From NCBI GenBank assembly GCA_900556185.1, contig USNN01000007.1, positions 1 through 22,627 of the forward strand: a stretch of 22,627 nucleotides of DNA. The letters are read 5' to 3'. Positions 1 to 7,843 of this stretch are shown piece by piece (the stretch's first letter is position 1; the number at the start of each line of letters is the position of its first letter). Source of the DNA: an uncultured Eubacteriales bacterium. GTDB lineage: Bacteria; Bacillota; Clostridia; Christensenellales; UBA1242. A program made the translations under genes and the position numbers. The notes below the pieces were generated by a model. The model did not search any database. It was given only the letters and a program-made list of their open reading frames with translations, and was not told where the DNA came from.

Positions 1-1123
1 GTCTTTTCATAACAAAAGGCTTAAATAGTTCTAGAGCCATTTCTTTTGGCACACCGCATTGATACAATTTAAGTTCTGGACCAGATACAATAACTGATCT
101 ACCAGAGTAGTCTACACGCTTACCAAGAAGGTTTTGACGGAATCTGCCTTGCTTACCTCTAAGCATACCAGACAAACTCTTTAATTCTCTGCCGTTAGCA
201 CCAGTTATAGCCTTGCCTCTCCTACCATTATCAATCAAAGCATCTACAGCTTCTTGCAACATTCTCTTTTCGTTTCTAATGATAATATCTGGAGCACCTA
301 AATCCATCAATTTCTTTAGTCGGTTGTTACGGTTAATAACACGTCTATACAAATCGTTTAGGTCGGTTGTAGCAAATCTACCGCCATCTAGTGGAACCAT
401 AGGACGTAGTTCTGGTGGAATTACTGGAACTACATCAAGTATCATCCATTCTGGCTTTGTATTATTTTGGTAGAATGCTTCCATTATTTCTAGTTTTTTG
501 CTTGCTTTTAGTTTACGTTGACCTTTGCAAGTAACAACTATTTCTTTTAATTCTTTACATTCTTTTTCAACATCAATTTGGCTTAAAAGGGTCTTTATTG
601 CTTCAGCACCCATACCTGCTTTAAACGCTTTAGAACCATATTGCTCAATTGCTTCTCTATATTCTCTATCGTTTAAAACTTGTTTGTATTCTAGGTGGGT
701 TTCACCTGGGTCAGTTACTATAAAGGCTGTAAAATAAAGAACTTGTTCTAGTTGCTTTATAGACAAATCCAAACACATACCAATTCTGCTTGGAACACCC
801 TTAAAATACCAAATGTGAGATACTGGGCATACTAGTTCAATATGCCCCATTCTGTCTCTACGAACCTTAGATTTTGTAACTTCAACTCCGCACTTATCGC
901 AAACAACGCCCTTATATCTAATTCTTTTATATTTACCGCAATGACATTCCCAATCTTTTGTAGGTCCAAAAATTCGTTCACAGAACAAACCATCTCTTTC
1001 TGGCTTTTGGGTTCTATAGTTGATTGTTTCTGGCTTTGTAACTTCGCCATAAGACCATTCACGGATTTTTTCTGGACTAGCAACACCAATTTGCATAGCC
1101 TCAAAATTGTTTAATTCAAACAT
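1..1123 (-). CDS. rpoC: RNA polymerase beta' subunit, N-terminal part (runs off left edge)
   Basis: The N-terminal ~374 residues of the RNA polymerase beta' subunit, which forms the clamp and half of the active site. The reading frame begins MFELNNFEAMQIGVASPEKI, the family's usual start. The zinc-binding site follows, with C60, C62, C75 and C78 in the spacing of the E. coli Cys70/72/85/88 cluster. Further on come the dock/lid region (VVPVIPPELRPMVPLDGGRF) and the conserved RFRQNLLGKRVDYSGRSVIV block. The catalytic NADFDGD loop lies beyond the window edge. The start is supported by a GGGGAG ribosome binding site just upstream. It lies 37 nt after the rpoB stop with no terminator between, so it is co-transcribed with rpoB. 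Confidence 0.97.
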   Translation of the reverse strand, partial: MFELNNFEAMQIGVASPEKIREWSYGEVTKPETINYRTQKPERDGLFCERIFGPTKDWECHCGKYKRIRYKGVVCDKCGVEVTKSKVRRDRMGHIELVCPVSHIWYFKGVPSRIGMCLDLSIKQLEQVLYFTAFIVTDPGETHLEYKQVLNDREYREAIEQYGSKAFKAGMGAEAIKTLLSQIDVEKECKELKEIVVTCKGQRKLKASKKLEIMEAFYQNNTKPEWMILDVVPVIPPELRPMVPLDGGRFATTDLNDLYRRVINRNNRLKKLMDLGAPDIIIRNEKRMLQEAVDALIDNGRRGKAITGANGRELKSLSGMLRGKQGRFRQNLLGKRVDYSGRSVIVSGPELKLYQCGVPKEMALELFKPFVMKR

Positions 1124-1160
1124 TACTTTCTCCCCATAATTTATTTGCTTAAGTTATTTG

Positions 1161-4100
1161 TTAAAATTCGTCATCAAAATCAAATAGGTCATCATCGTTA
1201 GACTCTAACACGCTTGCGTCTTCGTCTAAGGTTTCATCGTGTTCTGGAATATCAAGTTCTACTTCTTCGGTTACTTCTTCGCTCTTTTGCTTTGCAGAAA
1301 CTCTATCCATTTCATCGTCTTCGTCTTCAACTAGTTCTCTTAAACCAATTTCTTCGTGGTCTTCGGTTAGAACTTTAACGTCTAAGGCTAAGCCTTGTAA
1401 TTCTTTAATTAACACCTTAAATGATTCAGGTATACCTGGTTCTGCAACAGCATCACCACGAACAATACTTTCGTAAGTTTTGGTTCTACCTTGAATATCA
1501 TCGGACTTAACTGTAAGCATTTCTTGAAGAACATTAGCGGCACCATACGCTTCAAGTGCCCAAACTTCCATTTCACCAAATCTCTGACCACCAAATTGTG
1601 TTTTACCACCAAGAGGTTGTTGAGTTACTAGTGAGTATGGACCAGTTGATCTTGCGTGCATCTTATCATCAACAAGGTGATGAAGTTTTAGCATATACAT
1701 AATACCAACTGTAATTTTATTAGGGAATTTTTCGCCCGTTCTACCATCGTATAGGTCAACTTTACCATCTGGGCTCATTCCGTTTTTAACAAACATTTCT
1801 TGAATTTCTTTGTCGGTTGCACAGTCAAATATTGGTGTTGCAACTTTCCAGTTCATATTCTTTGCAGCCATACCCAAGTGAACTTCTAGTAACTGACCTA
1901 GGTTCATACGAGAAGGCACGCCCATAGGGTTTAATAGAATTTGAATTGGAGTACCATCAGCAAGGAATGGCATATCTGCTTGTGGTAAAATTCTTGCAAC
2001 GACACCCTTATTACCGTGTCTACCAGACATCTTATCACCAACGCTCATTTTTCTCTTTTGAGCAATGTAAACTCTAACAAGTTTATTAACGCCTGTTGCT
2101 AATTCGTCTTTGTTTTCACGAGTTAGAACTCTAACGTCTATAACTACACCACCTTCACCATGTTGAACACGAAGAGATGTATCTCTAACTTCTCTAGCCT
2201 TTTCACCAAATATAGCTCTTAATAATCTTTCTTCTGGAGTTAGTTCTGTTTCACCCTTTGGAGTAACTTTACCAACCAAAATATCACCAGGAACAACTTC
2301 AGAACCAATTCTTATAATACCATTTTCATCAAGGTCTTTAAGAGCATCTTCACCTACGTTTGGAATATCTCTTGTTATATCTTCAGGACCAAGTTTGGTA
2401 TCACGGCAATCTAGTTCATATTCTTCAATATGAAGAGAAGTTAGTGTGTCTTTTTTAACAAGTTCATCAGAAATTAGAACCGCGTCTTCAAAGTTATATC
2501 CTTCCCAAGGCATATAAGCAATTAGGATGTTTTTACCAACACTAAGTTCACCATCACAAGTAGATGGACCATCGGCAAGTACATCACCCTTTATAACTTT
2601 ATCGCCATGCTTAACAATAGGAATTTGCTTCATGCAAGTGCTGTTGTTACTACGTATAAATCCATCTAGATGGTATTCGTCTTTAGTTCCATCGTAGCAA
2701 GTAACAACAATTTTATCGCTAGATACATAAGAAACTACGCCATCATTTTCAGCAACAATAACCGCACCACTATCTACAGCAATTTTATGTTCCATACCGG
2801 TAGCAACAATTGGAGCTTCCTTTTTAAGTAGTGGAACCGCTTGACGCTGTTGGTTAGATGCAACAAGCGCACGAACCGCATCATCACTTCCAAGGAATGG
2901 AATTAGAGTTGTCGCAACAGAGAATACTTCTTTTGGAGATACATCCATGAAGTCTACATCGTTAGCGTTTGTTTCAATAACTTCTTCTTTCTTTCGACAG
3001 ATAACACGTTTATTAACAAAATGTCCGTCTTCAGTTAGTTTTTCGTTACCTTGGGCAACAATATATCTATCTTCTTTGTCGGCAGTCATATAAACAACTT
3101 CGTTTGTTACAACGCCATTTACTTTATCTACCTTTCTATATGGAGCTTCCAAGAAGCCATATTCATTAATCTTTGCATAAGTTGCAAGAGAGTTAATAAG
3201 ACCAATGTTTTGTCCTTCTGGGGTTTCATTTGGGCAAAGTCTACCATAGTGAGTATAGTGGACATCACGCACATCAAAGCCCGCTCTTTCACGGCTAAGA
3301 CCGCCAGGACCAAGGGTTGTAAGTTTTCTTTTGTGTGTTAGTGAAGCAATTGGGTTTGTTTGTTCCATAAACTGCGACATTTGAGATGAGCCAAAGAACT
3401 CACGGATTGCAGATGAAACTGGTCTTACATTAATAAGAGAACTTGGAGTAACTTCATTTATGTTTTGAACTTGCATTCTTTCACGAATTACTCTTTCTAG
3501 TCTTGCCATACCAATAAAGAATTGGTTGGTTAATAGTTCGCCTACAGTTTTAACACGTCTGTTGCCAAGATGGTCAACATCGTCCATATGACCAATACCT
3601 TCACTTAAAGACAAGTGGTAGTTAATTGCAGATAAAATATCGTCTAACACAACGTGTCTTGATTGTAAAATATCTGAATTGTTTCTTATAATTTCTTTCT
3701 TTTGTTCAAGCGACTTAACACCATCTAATAATTCTAGAAGTGTTGGAGTGTGAACCATTTCTTTAATGCCAACTTCGGCTGGGTCAATACCAGTAAACGC
3801 TTTTAGGTCTACACGGTTGTTACCCATAATCTTAAATTCGCCATTTTTGGTTTTAACGTAAACTTCGTTAACACCCATATTTTGAATTTCAGTGCCTTTT
3901 TCAAGCGTAAGTGTTTCGCCAGCGGTAGCAACAACTTTACCATTAACAACGACGTCACGTGTAAGTTCTAAGTTTTCTGCTCGGTTAGCTAAAGACAATT
4001 TTTGATTGTACTTATATCTACCAACACGGCTAACATCATATCGTCTTGGGTTATAGAATAGGTTATTAATATACTTTTTAATAGCTTTTAAGTTTAATAC

Positions 4101-4868
4101 TTCACCTGGTCGTAGTCTTTTACTTAATTCAACCAAGGCTTCTTCTTCACTTTTTGTAATATCTTTTTCAAGGGTCTTTTTAATTATTGGGTTATTGTCG
4201 AAAATAGATAGAATTTCTTCATCTGTACCTAGTCCAAGACCACGAAGAAGAACAGACGCAATAAGTTTTCTGGTTCTATCAATATGAACCCACAAAACAC
4301 CATTTGTGTCTTCTTCAAATTCAAGCCACGCACCTCTTGCTGGCATAATATCCGTTTCAATAACGAAATTACCAGTTTTGTTAACCCCTTGTTTACAATA
4401 AACACCTGGGCTACGAACAAGTTGGCTGACAATTGCTCTTTCGGCACCATTTATAATGAACGAACCATCTTTTGTCATGATAGGAATTTCGCCCATATAA
4501 ACTTCTTGGTCAACAACTTCTCCAGTTTCTTTGTAAACCAATCTAACTTTAACCTTTAAAGGTAGCGAGTATGTAGCATCTCGCATTTTGCACTCACTTT
4601 CTGAGTATTTTGGAGTTCCAGAAATTGTATGCTCCAAGAAGTGTAATTCAATTTTAGAATCTTTGTCTTCTTCCTCTCTGTTTAGGTTATCAGAATCGGA
4701 AATAGGCGAAAAATCCCTCAATACTTCAGCGATGCCGTCAGTAGTGAAGGAATTGAAAGAGTTCTTCTGAATTTCCACTAGGTATGGTATATCAATCGCT
4801 TCTTTAATACTTCCAAAAGTGTAACGCTCGGTTTTACCATACTTTTTCTTTTCAACTTTAATTGCCAT
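1161..4868 (-). CDS. rpoB: RNA polymerase beta subunit
   Basis: Complete 1235-residue beta subunit of RNA polymerase, close to B. subtilis length (about 1190) and shorter than E. coli. Recognisable blocks are the GSFIINGAERAIVSQLVRSP region near residue 135, the rifampicin cluster (FFGSSQMSQFMEQ...THKRKLTTLGPGG, about residues 491-522), the NETPEGQNIGLI block, the DKMSGRHGNKGV block and the C-terminal GGKTQFGGQRFGEMEVWALE. The last ~50 residues form an acidic tail ending DLFDFDDEF. Start ATG at 4868 has an AAGGGGAT ribosome binding site. Compared with E. coli numbering, rifampicin-contact positions D516 and S531 are Glu (residue 502) and Thr (residue 517). The gene follows its own promoter and is not preceded by rplJ-rplL in this window. 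Confidence 0.98.
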   Translation of the reverse strand: MAIKVEKKKYGKTERYTFGSIKEAIDIPYLVEIQKNSFNSFTTDGIAEVLRDFSPISDSDNLNREEEDKDSKIELHFLEHTISGTPKYSESECKMRDATYSLPLKVKVRLVYKETGEVVDQEVYMGEIPIMTKDGSFIINGAERAIVSQLVRSPGVYCKQGVNKTGNFVIETDIMPARGAWLEFEEDTNGVLWVHIDRTRKLIASVLLRGLGLGTDEEILSIFDNNPIIKKTLEKDITKSEEEALVELSKRLRPGEVLNLKAIKKYINNLFYNPRRYDVSRVGRYKYNQKLSLANRAENLELTRDVVVNGKVVATAGETLTLEKGTEIQNMGVNEVYVKTKNGEFKIMGNNRVDLKAFTGIDPAEVGIKEMVHTPTLLELLDGVKSLEQKKEIIRNNSDILQSRHVVLDDILSAINYHLSLSEGIGHMDDVDHLGNRRVKTVGELLTNQFFIGMARLERVIRERMQVQNINEVTPSSLINVRPVSSAIREFFGSSQMSQFMEQTNPIASLTHKRKLTTLGPGGLSRERAGFDVRDVHYTHYGRLCPNETPEGQNIGLINSLATYAKINEYGFLEAPYRKVDKVNGVVTNEVVYMTADKEDRYIVAQGNEKLTEDGHFVNKRVICRKKEEVIETNANDVDFMDVSPKEVFSVATTLIPFLGSDDAVRALVASNQQRQAVPLLKKEAPIVATGMEHKIAVDSGAVIVAENDGVVSYVSSDKIVVTCYDGTKDEYHLDGFIRSNNSTCMKQIPIVKHGDKVIKGDVLADGPSTCDGELSVGKNILIAYMPWEGYNFEDAVLISDELVKKDTLTSLHIEEYELDCRDTKLGPEDITRDIPNVGEDALKDLDENGIIRIGSEVVPGDILVGKVTPKGETELTPEERLLRAIFGEKAREVRDTSLRVQHGEGGVVIDVRVLTRENKDELATGVNKLVRVYIAQKRKMSVGDKMSGRHGNKGVVARILPQADMPFLADGTPIQILLNPMGVPSRMNLGQLLEVHLGMAAKNMNWKVATPIFDCATDKEIQEMFVKNGMSPDGKVDLYDGRTGEKFPNKITVGIMYMLKLHHLVDDKMHARSTGPYSLVTQQPLGGKTQFGGQRFGEMEVWALEAYGAANVLQEMLTVKSDDIQGRTKTYESIVRGDAVAEPGIPESFKVLIKELQGLALDVKVLTEDHEEIGLRELVEDEDDEMDRVSAKQKSEEVTEEVELDIPEHDETLDEDASVLESNDDDLFDFDDEF

Positions 4869-4941
4869 TTTTAATCCCCTTAAAAAATTTTGTGAAAATT
4901 GCTTGACTTTGCTAGTTTATTTGTTGTAACATTTTTGTAGA

Positions 4942-4958
4942 AATAGGTTCGACCTATT
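4942..4958 (-). other. Stem-loop in the rpoB leader
   Basis: AATAGGT-TCG-ACCTATT is a perfect 7-bp inverted repeat with a 3-nt loop, inside the predicted rpoB leader about 75 nt before the start codon. No U-run follows it on the minus strand, so it is not an obvious intrinsic terminator. It could be a processing or translational control element; this is inference from position only. Confidence 0.45.
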
Positions 4959-5065
4959 CTCACAAAAAAACAACTAAATCCCTAACTTTTATTAAATTGT
5001 GCGAGAGTTTTACCAAAATGGACCACGGACAATAGTCGCAGTTTCTCATGATAAAATACTCTGCA

Positions 5066-5094
5066 AGTATACGCTTGCACAAAAAAAAAGTCAA
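5066..5094 (-). promoter_or_regulatory. sigma-A type promoter of rpoB-rpoC
   Basis: On the minus strand, TTGACT (5094-5089), a 17-nt spacer and TATACT (5071-5066) form a near-consensus promoter. Transcription would begin near 5059, leaving a ~190-nt untranslated leader before rpoB. It lies downstream of the terminator at 5202-5227, so rpoBC is an independent transcription unit here. Confidence 0.8.
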
Positions 5095-5201
5095 GGGTTT
5101 TTTATAAATTGGGCACTTTATTTTCTTTAAATGCCCATATTTAACAAAATAATTCAAATTAATGCAACCATAAATATTTTTGTAACTTACGAAAGCAAAA
5201 C

Positions 5202-5227
5202 AAGCAGATGGAAAATTCCATCTGCTT
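5202..5227 (-). terminator. Intrinsic terminator after the DUF2188-like gene
   Basis: A 12-bp perfect stem (AAGCAGATGGAA/TTCCATCTGCTT) with a 2-nt centre. On the minus strand it is followed by TTGTTTTGCTTT. It lies ~10 nt past the stop at 5236 and just upstream of the rpoB promoter. The plus-strand side is also U-rich. Confidence 0.85.
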
Positions 5228-5235
5228 TATTTATT

Positions 5236-6414
5236 TTATCCTCTTAACTTTTCTCTGCCAAAACTTAACGATTTTTCTATTACCCCTTTTGCATTATGTA
5301 TTTTCAATTCTGCCTTTTCACGTCTTGCATAAATTTTTGCAAGTTCTTCAGCATCTTCTTTCTTTTCTATATAAGCATAAGGATTAGGCGCATTACTCTT
5401 TTTTATAAACCAACCACCATTACCTGATGTTGTTAAGTGATAGGTGCAATGACCTTTTCTTCTAACAACTTCTTCCCATGTTGCAGGTTTTATTGAGTCT
5501 AGTGGCGTAAACATAACAACTTCACCATCAAACTTAAAGCCATTAATAACAAGTTTGCCACCATCATAAGAAATGTTTAGTTCTGCACCATCGTCTTCAC
5601 TTCTTCTTTCTGGTTCAACAGCCACTGGCTTACTAGCGGGCTCATTATTAGGCGTAGCCACATTTGCTAGTTGCATACTAATTACATTAAGTAGTCTGTT
5701 TTCAAACTCATTAAATTTCTTTTCTAGTTCTTCACTGGTTATAACATTTTTAGGAAGTTCCACTGGTTCTGCTACTGGCTCAGGTTCTTCAACGTCTTCG
5801 ACTGGTTCTTCGATTTGCTCTTTAATTGGTTCATCTTCTACCACTTCTTCTGGAGCCAAGTCGTCTTCGCTGGCTAAAGATTCTTCTTCTACCACTTCAC
5901 TAGGGGCATCAGATATAGAAACTTCTACGTCAACAGGGTTTTCGTCTTCGGCTTTTTCTTCTGGCTTCTCGACAATTTCTTCCTCTGGTTCTTCTTCGAC
6001 AGTTTCTTCTTCAACTATCTCATCTTCTGGTTCTTCAGTTTCTTTACCAGTTAAAAAGTTTTCAATAGAAGCACTTTCGTCTTCGTCTACATCATACTCC
6101 TCGCCTTCGTCAACGCTTTCGTCTTCTATTATTTCTTCTTCTGGTTCTTCGCTGGCTTCGGCGTTTGCGTCGGTGTTTGCGTCGGTGTTCGCGTCGGTGT
6201 TCGCTTCGGCGTTATTGCTTTGAGTAATGTTGGAACGCATTTCTCTAAATTCGTTTAACAAATCTTGAAGTTCAGAATTAGTAGATGATGACATACTAGA
6301 AACATATCCACCACCTTTTCCTTCTTCCATATCTTCTAAATCGTTAAGATTATCCATTTTTATCTCTGCTGAAAGCTTAGTATCTTCTTTCTTTTTCTTC
6401 CCAAATAGACCCAT
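5236..6414 (-). CDS. Acidic repeat-rich protein with DUF2188-like C-terminal domain
   Basis: A 392-residue, probably cytoplasmic protein with no signal peptide or membrane segment. It starts with a short basic patch (MGLFGKKKKED). Residues ~60-240 are a low-complexity, very acidic region of Glu/Asp/Val/Pro repeats that includes a short ANTD tandem repeat (around residues 70-84). Residues ~285-320 carry a beta-rich segment. Residues ~321-386 (TYHLTTS..GGWFIKK...AEELAKIYARREKAELKIHNAKGVIEKSLSFG) resemble DUF2188, a small domain of unknown function. Start ATG has a GAGGTAA ribosome binding site. The function is unknown. Long acidic linkers between short folded ends suggest a scaffold or partner-binding role, which is inference. 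The domain assignment is from remembered motif shape and would need a profile search. Confidence 0.8.
   Translation of the reverse strand: MGLFGKKKKEDTKLSAEIKMDNLNDLEDMEEGKGGGYVSSMSSSTNSELQDLLNEFREMRSNITQSNNAEANTDANTDANTDANAEASEEPEEEIIEDESVDEGEEYDVDEDESASIENFLTGKETEEPEDEIVEEETVEEEPEEEIVEKPEEKAEDENPVDVEVSISDAPSEVVEEESLASEDDLAPEEVVEDEPIKEQIEEPVEDVEEPEPVAEPVELPKNVITSEELEKKFNEFENRLLNVISMQLANVATPNNEPASKPVAVEPERRSEDDGAELNISYDGGKLVINGFKFDGEVVMFTPLDSIKPATWEEVVRRKGHCTYHLTTSGNGGWFIKKSNAPNPYAYIEKKEDAEELAKIYARREKAELKIHNAKGVIEKSLSFGREKLRG
6161..6208 (-). repeat. 12-nt tandem repeat within the acidic-protein gene
   Basis: Four consecutive 12-nt units of the form gYgttYgcgtcg on the plus strand encode Ala-Asn-Thr-Asp repeats on the minus strand. 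The unit length keeps frame, so copy number can change without breaking the gene. Confidence 0.85.
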
Positions 6415-6446
6415 ATATTACCTCAATAATACATTAATTATACAAA

Positions 6447-6455
6447 ATTATATCA
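6447..6455 (-). promoter_or_regulatory. Extended -10 promoter element of the acidic-protein gene
   Basis: TGATATAAT on the minus strand is a TGn-TATAAT extended -10 box, 33 nt before the start codon at 6414. No good -35 hexamer is seen 17 nt upstream (GTGCAA), which is common for extended -10 promoters. Confidence 0.5.
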
Positions 6456-6508
6456 TAAAAATTTCACATTTGCACTTAAATTTGCCCATTTTGAGAAAAT
6501 TTTTTATT

Positions 6509-7690
6509 TTATTTTTCTAAAAATGCTAAACTTGCTTGATAAAAATCGTATTGGCTAGATATTGCACTATTGTATTGCATCATACTATCTCGGTTTAAAC
6601 ACCAATAAGAGAATAAACTTAAACCAACCTTGTTTGCATATTCTGCGACTTGTTTGGTCATTTCTGGAGTGAATACTGGGTTATAACTATTTTCATAGCC
6701 AATATCCACAGTCGCTCCTAGCATTTTATATACTTCTGCCTCAGTTTTGTCTACACCGTACTCAGCATAAATACTCTTAACTTGAGCGCACGCTGAGTCT
6801 ATTGCTCTAATAGATGCTTCAGCAAAATTTTCACCTGGGTTAACTTCTGAGCCATAGCACATTGCCATATTGTTTATAAACTTAATGTTTACGCCGTTGC
6901 CGATATATGCTCTTAGTAGGTTCTTTTGAGTGTTTGTGTAACCATATGGCATAACTGGAATTGTTAACACTACTTCTACCCCAGTTTGGTCTTGGGCTTT
7001 CTTTATTGCTTTTGCGTTTGCCACATTTTCTTCATAGCCTTGGTTGGTTTCTTCTATATCAAGGTCAATCCTTTTTAGGTCGTAAGCGTTTATTATTTCA
7101 ACATACATATCTTTTAGTTTTGTTACATTTTGAGTAACCACCCATGGTGCCTTGCCTAGTTGTCCGCCAACCGAAACAAACACATCACCGCCACGATCTC
7201 TTAGGTTTTGAATAGACTTTTTAATTCCTTCATATTGAAAGCCATCGTTGCCCTTTTCGCTTAAATCATAAAAGCCACCCCAGCCCCATCTTATTGTTCC
7301 ATCGGTAGAAAGCGGTTTATTATCGTCTGGTCGTATAAATCCTAAAAACACATACTCACAACCAATTTCGTCATAAATAACGCCAAGGTCGGGAGTGCCG
7401 TTTATACTATACTTATTAGATGTATCCACCCAACTAGCCATATCCACAAACGGAGCAAGCAATGGTCCATCTACCACGCTTTCGTTTAGTTCGTTATTAG
7501 TTACGTTATTATTACCATCGTCACCATTTTGATTATTTGTTGTGTTATTACCAACAAGCGACTTTTCTGGCATAACCACCGATTCGTTTTTAGGTGTCAA
7601 GCAAATAATAATGATAGAACCTATAAATATAACTGATAATATAGATACAATAATGATATTAAGTTTTGTCCAAAATTTATTATAATACAT
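6509..7690 (-). CDS. Membrane-anchored GH18-family (chitinase-like) glycoside hydrolase
   Basis: A 393-residue protein with an N-terminal hydrophobic segment (about residues 11-31) and no lipobox, so probably a signal anchor placing the rest outside the cell. An Asn/Thr-rich linker (about 45-70) is followed by a TIM-barrel domain that starts LLAPFVDMASWVD and contains VSVGGQLGKAP and the strand RIDLDIEE. In that strand D209, D211 and E213 match the DxDxE catalytic signature of GH18, and the first Asp of the longer DGxDxDxE form is replaced. I recall the layout as that of the ChiA-like GH18 subgroup. The likely substrate is chitin, chitooligosaccharide or peptidoglycan-type N-acetylglucosamine polymer; this is inferred from the family. 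The ATG is preceded by AGGAGAAAATC. It is divergent from metG. Confidence 0.8.
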   Translation of the reverse strand: MYYNKFWTKLNIIIVSILSVIFIGSIIIICLTPKNESVVMPEKSLVGNNTTNNQNGDDGNNNVTNNELNESVVDGPLLAPFVDMASWVDTSNKYSINGTPDLGVIYDEIGCEYVFLGFIRPDDNKPLSTDGTIRWGWGGFYDLSEKGNDGFQYEGIKKSIQNLRDRGGDVFVSVGGQLGKAPWVVTQNVTKLKDMYVEIINAYDLKRIDLDIEETNQGYEENVANAKAIKKAQDQTGVEVVLTIPVMPYGYTNTQKNLLRAYIGNGVNIKFINNMAMCYGSEVNPGENFAEASIRAIDSACAQVKSIYAEYGVDKTEAEVYKMLGATVDIGYENSYNPVFTPEMTKQVAEYANKVGLSLFSYWCLNRDSMMQYNSAISSQYDFYQASLAFLEK

Positions 7691-7787
7691 GATTTTCTCC
7701 TATGATTTTAGTATCTAAATTAACAAAAAAAATATACTTGGTAATTATCTTTTCATAATTATATTTGGCTTGTTTAAATATTTTTAC

Positions 7788-7815
7788 TTGACAAAATATG
7801 CAATCTGGGTATAGA
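7788..7815 (+). promoter_or_regulatory. sigma-A type promoter of metG
   Basis: TTGACA (7788-7793), a 16-nt spacer and TATAGA (7810-7815). The resulting leader is only ~22 nt and carries an AGGAG site at 7833-7837, which leaves no room for a T-box or SAM riboswitch. Confidence 0.8.
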
Positions 7816-7843
7816 CTCAAATATATTTATTTAGGAGAAAAAA

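Noticed and set aside
832..1114. Open frames on both strands over the rpoC start
   Set aside because: Both are shadows of the rpoC coding sequence, which continues off the left edge.
4960..5157. 65-residue minus-strand open frame before rpoB
   Set aside because: It crosses the terminator-side spacer and the rpoB promoter itself, has no ribosome binding site, and does not look like a protein family.
5573..6223. 216-residue Ser-rich open frame on the plus strand
   Set aside because: It is the complement of the acidic Glu/Asp repeat region of the minus-strand gene. It has no ribosome binding site and its composition is explained by the antisense of GAA/GAT codons.
7816..7843. T-box or SAM riboswitch upstream of metG
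   Set aside because: The leader between promoter and start is about 22 nt, too short for either.
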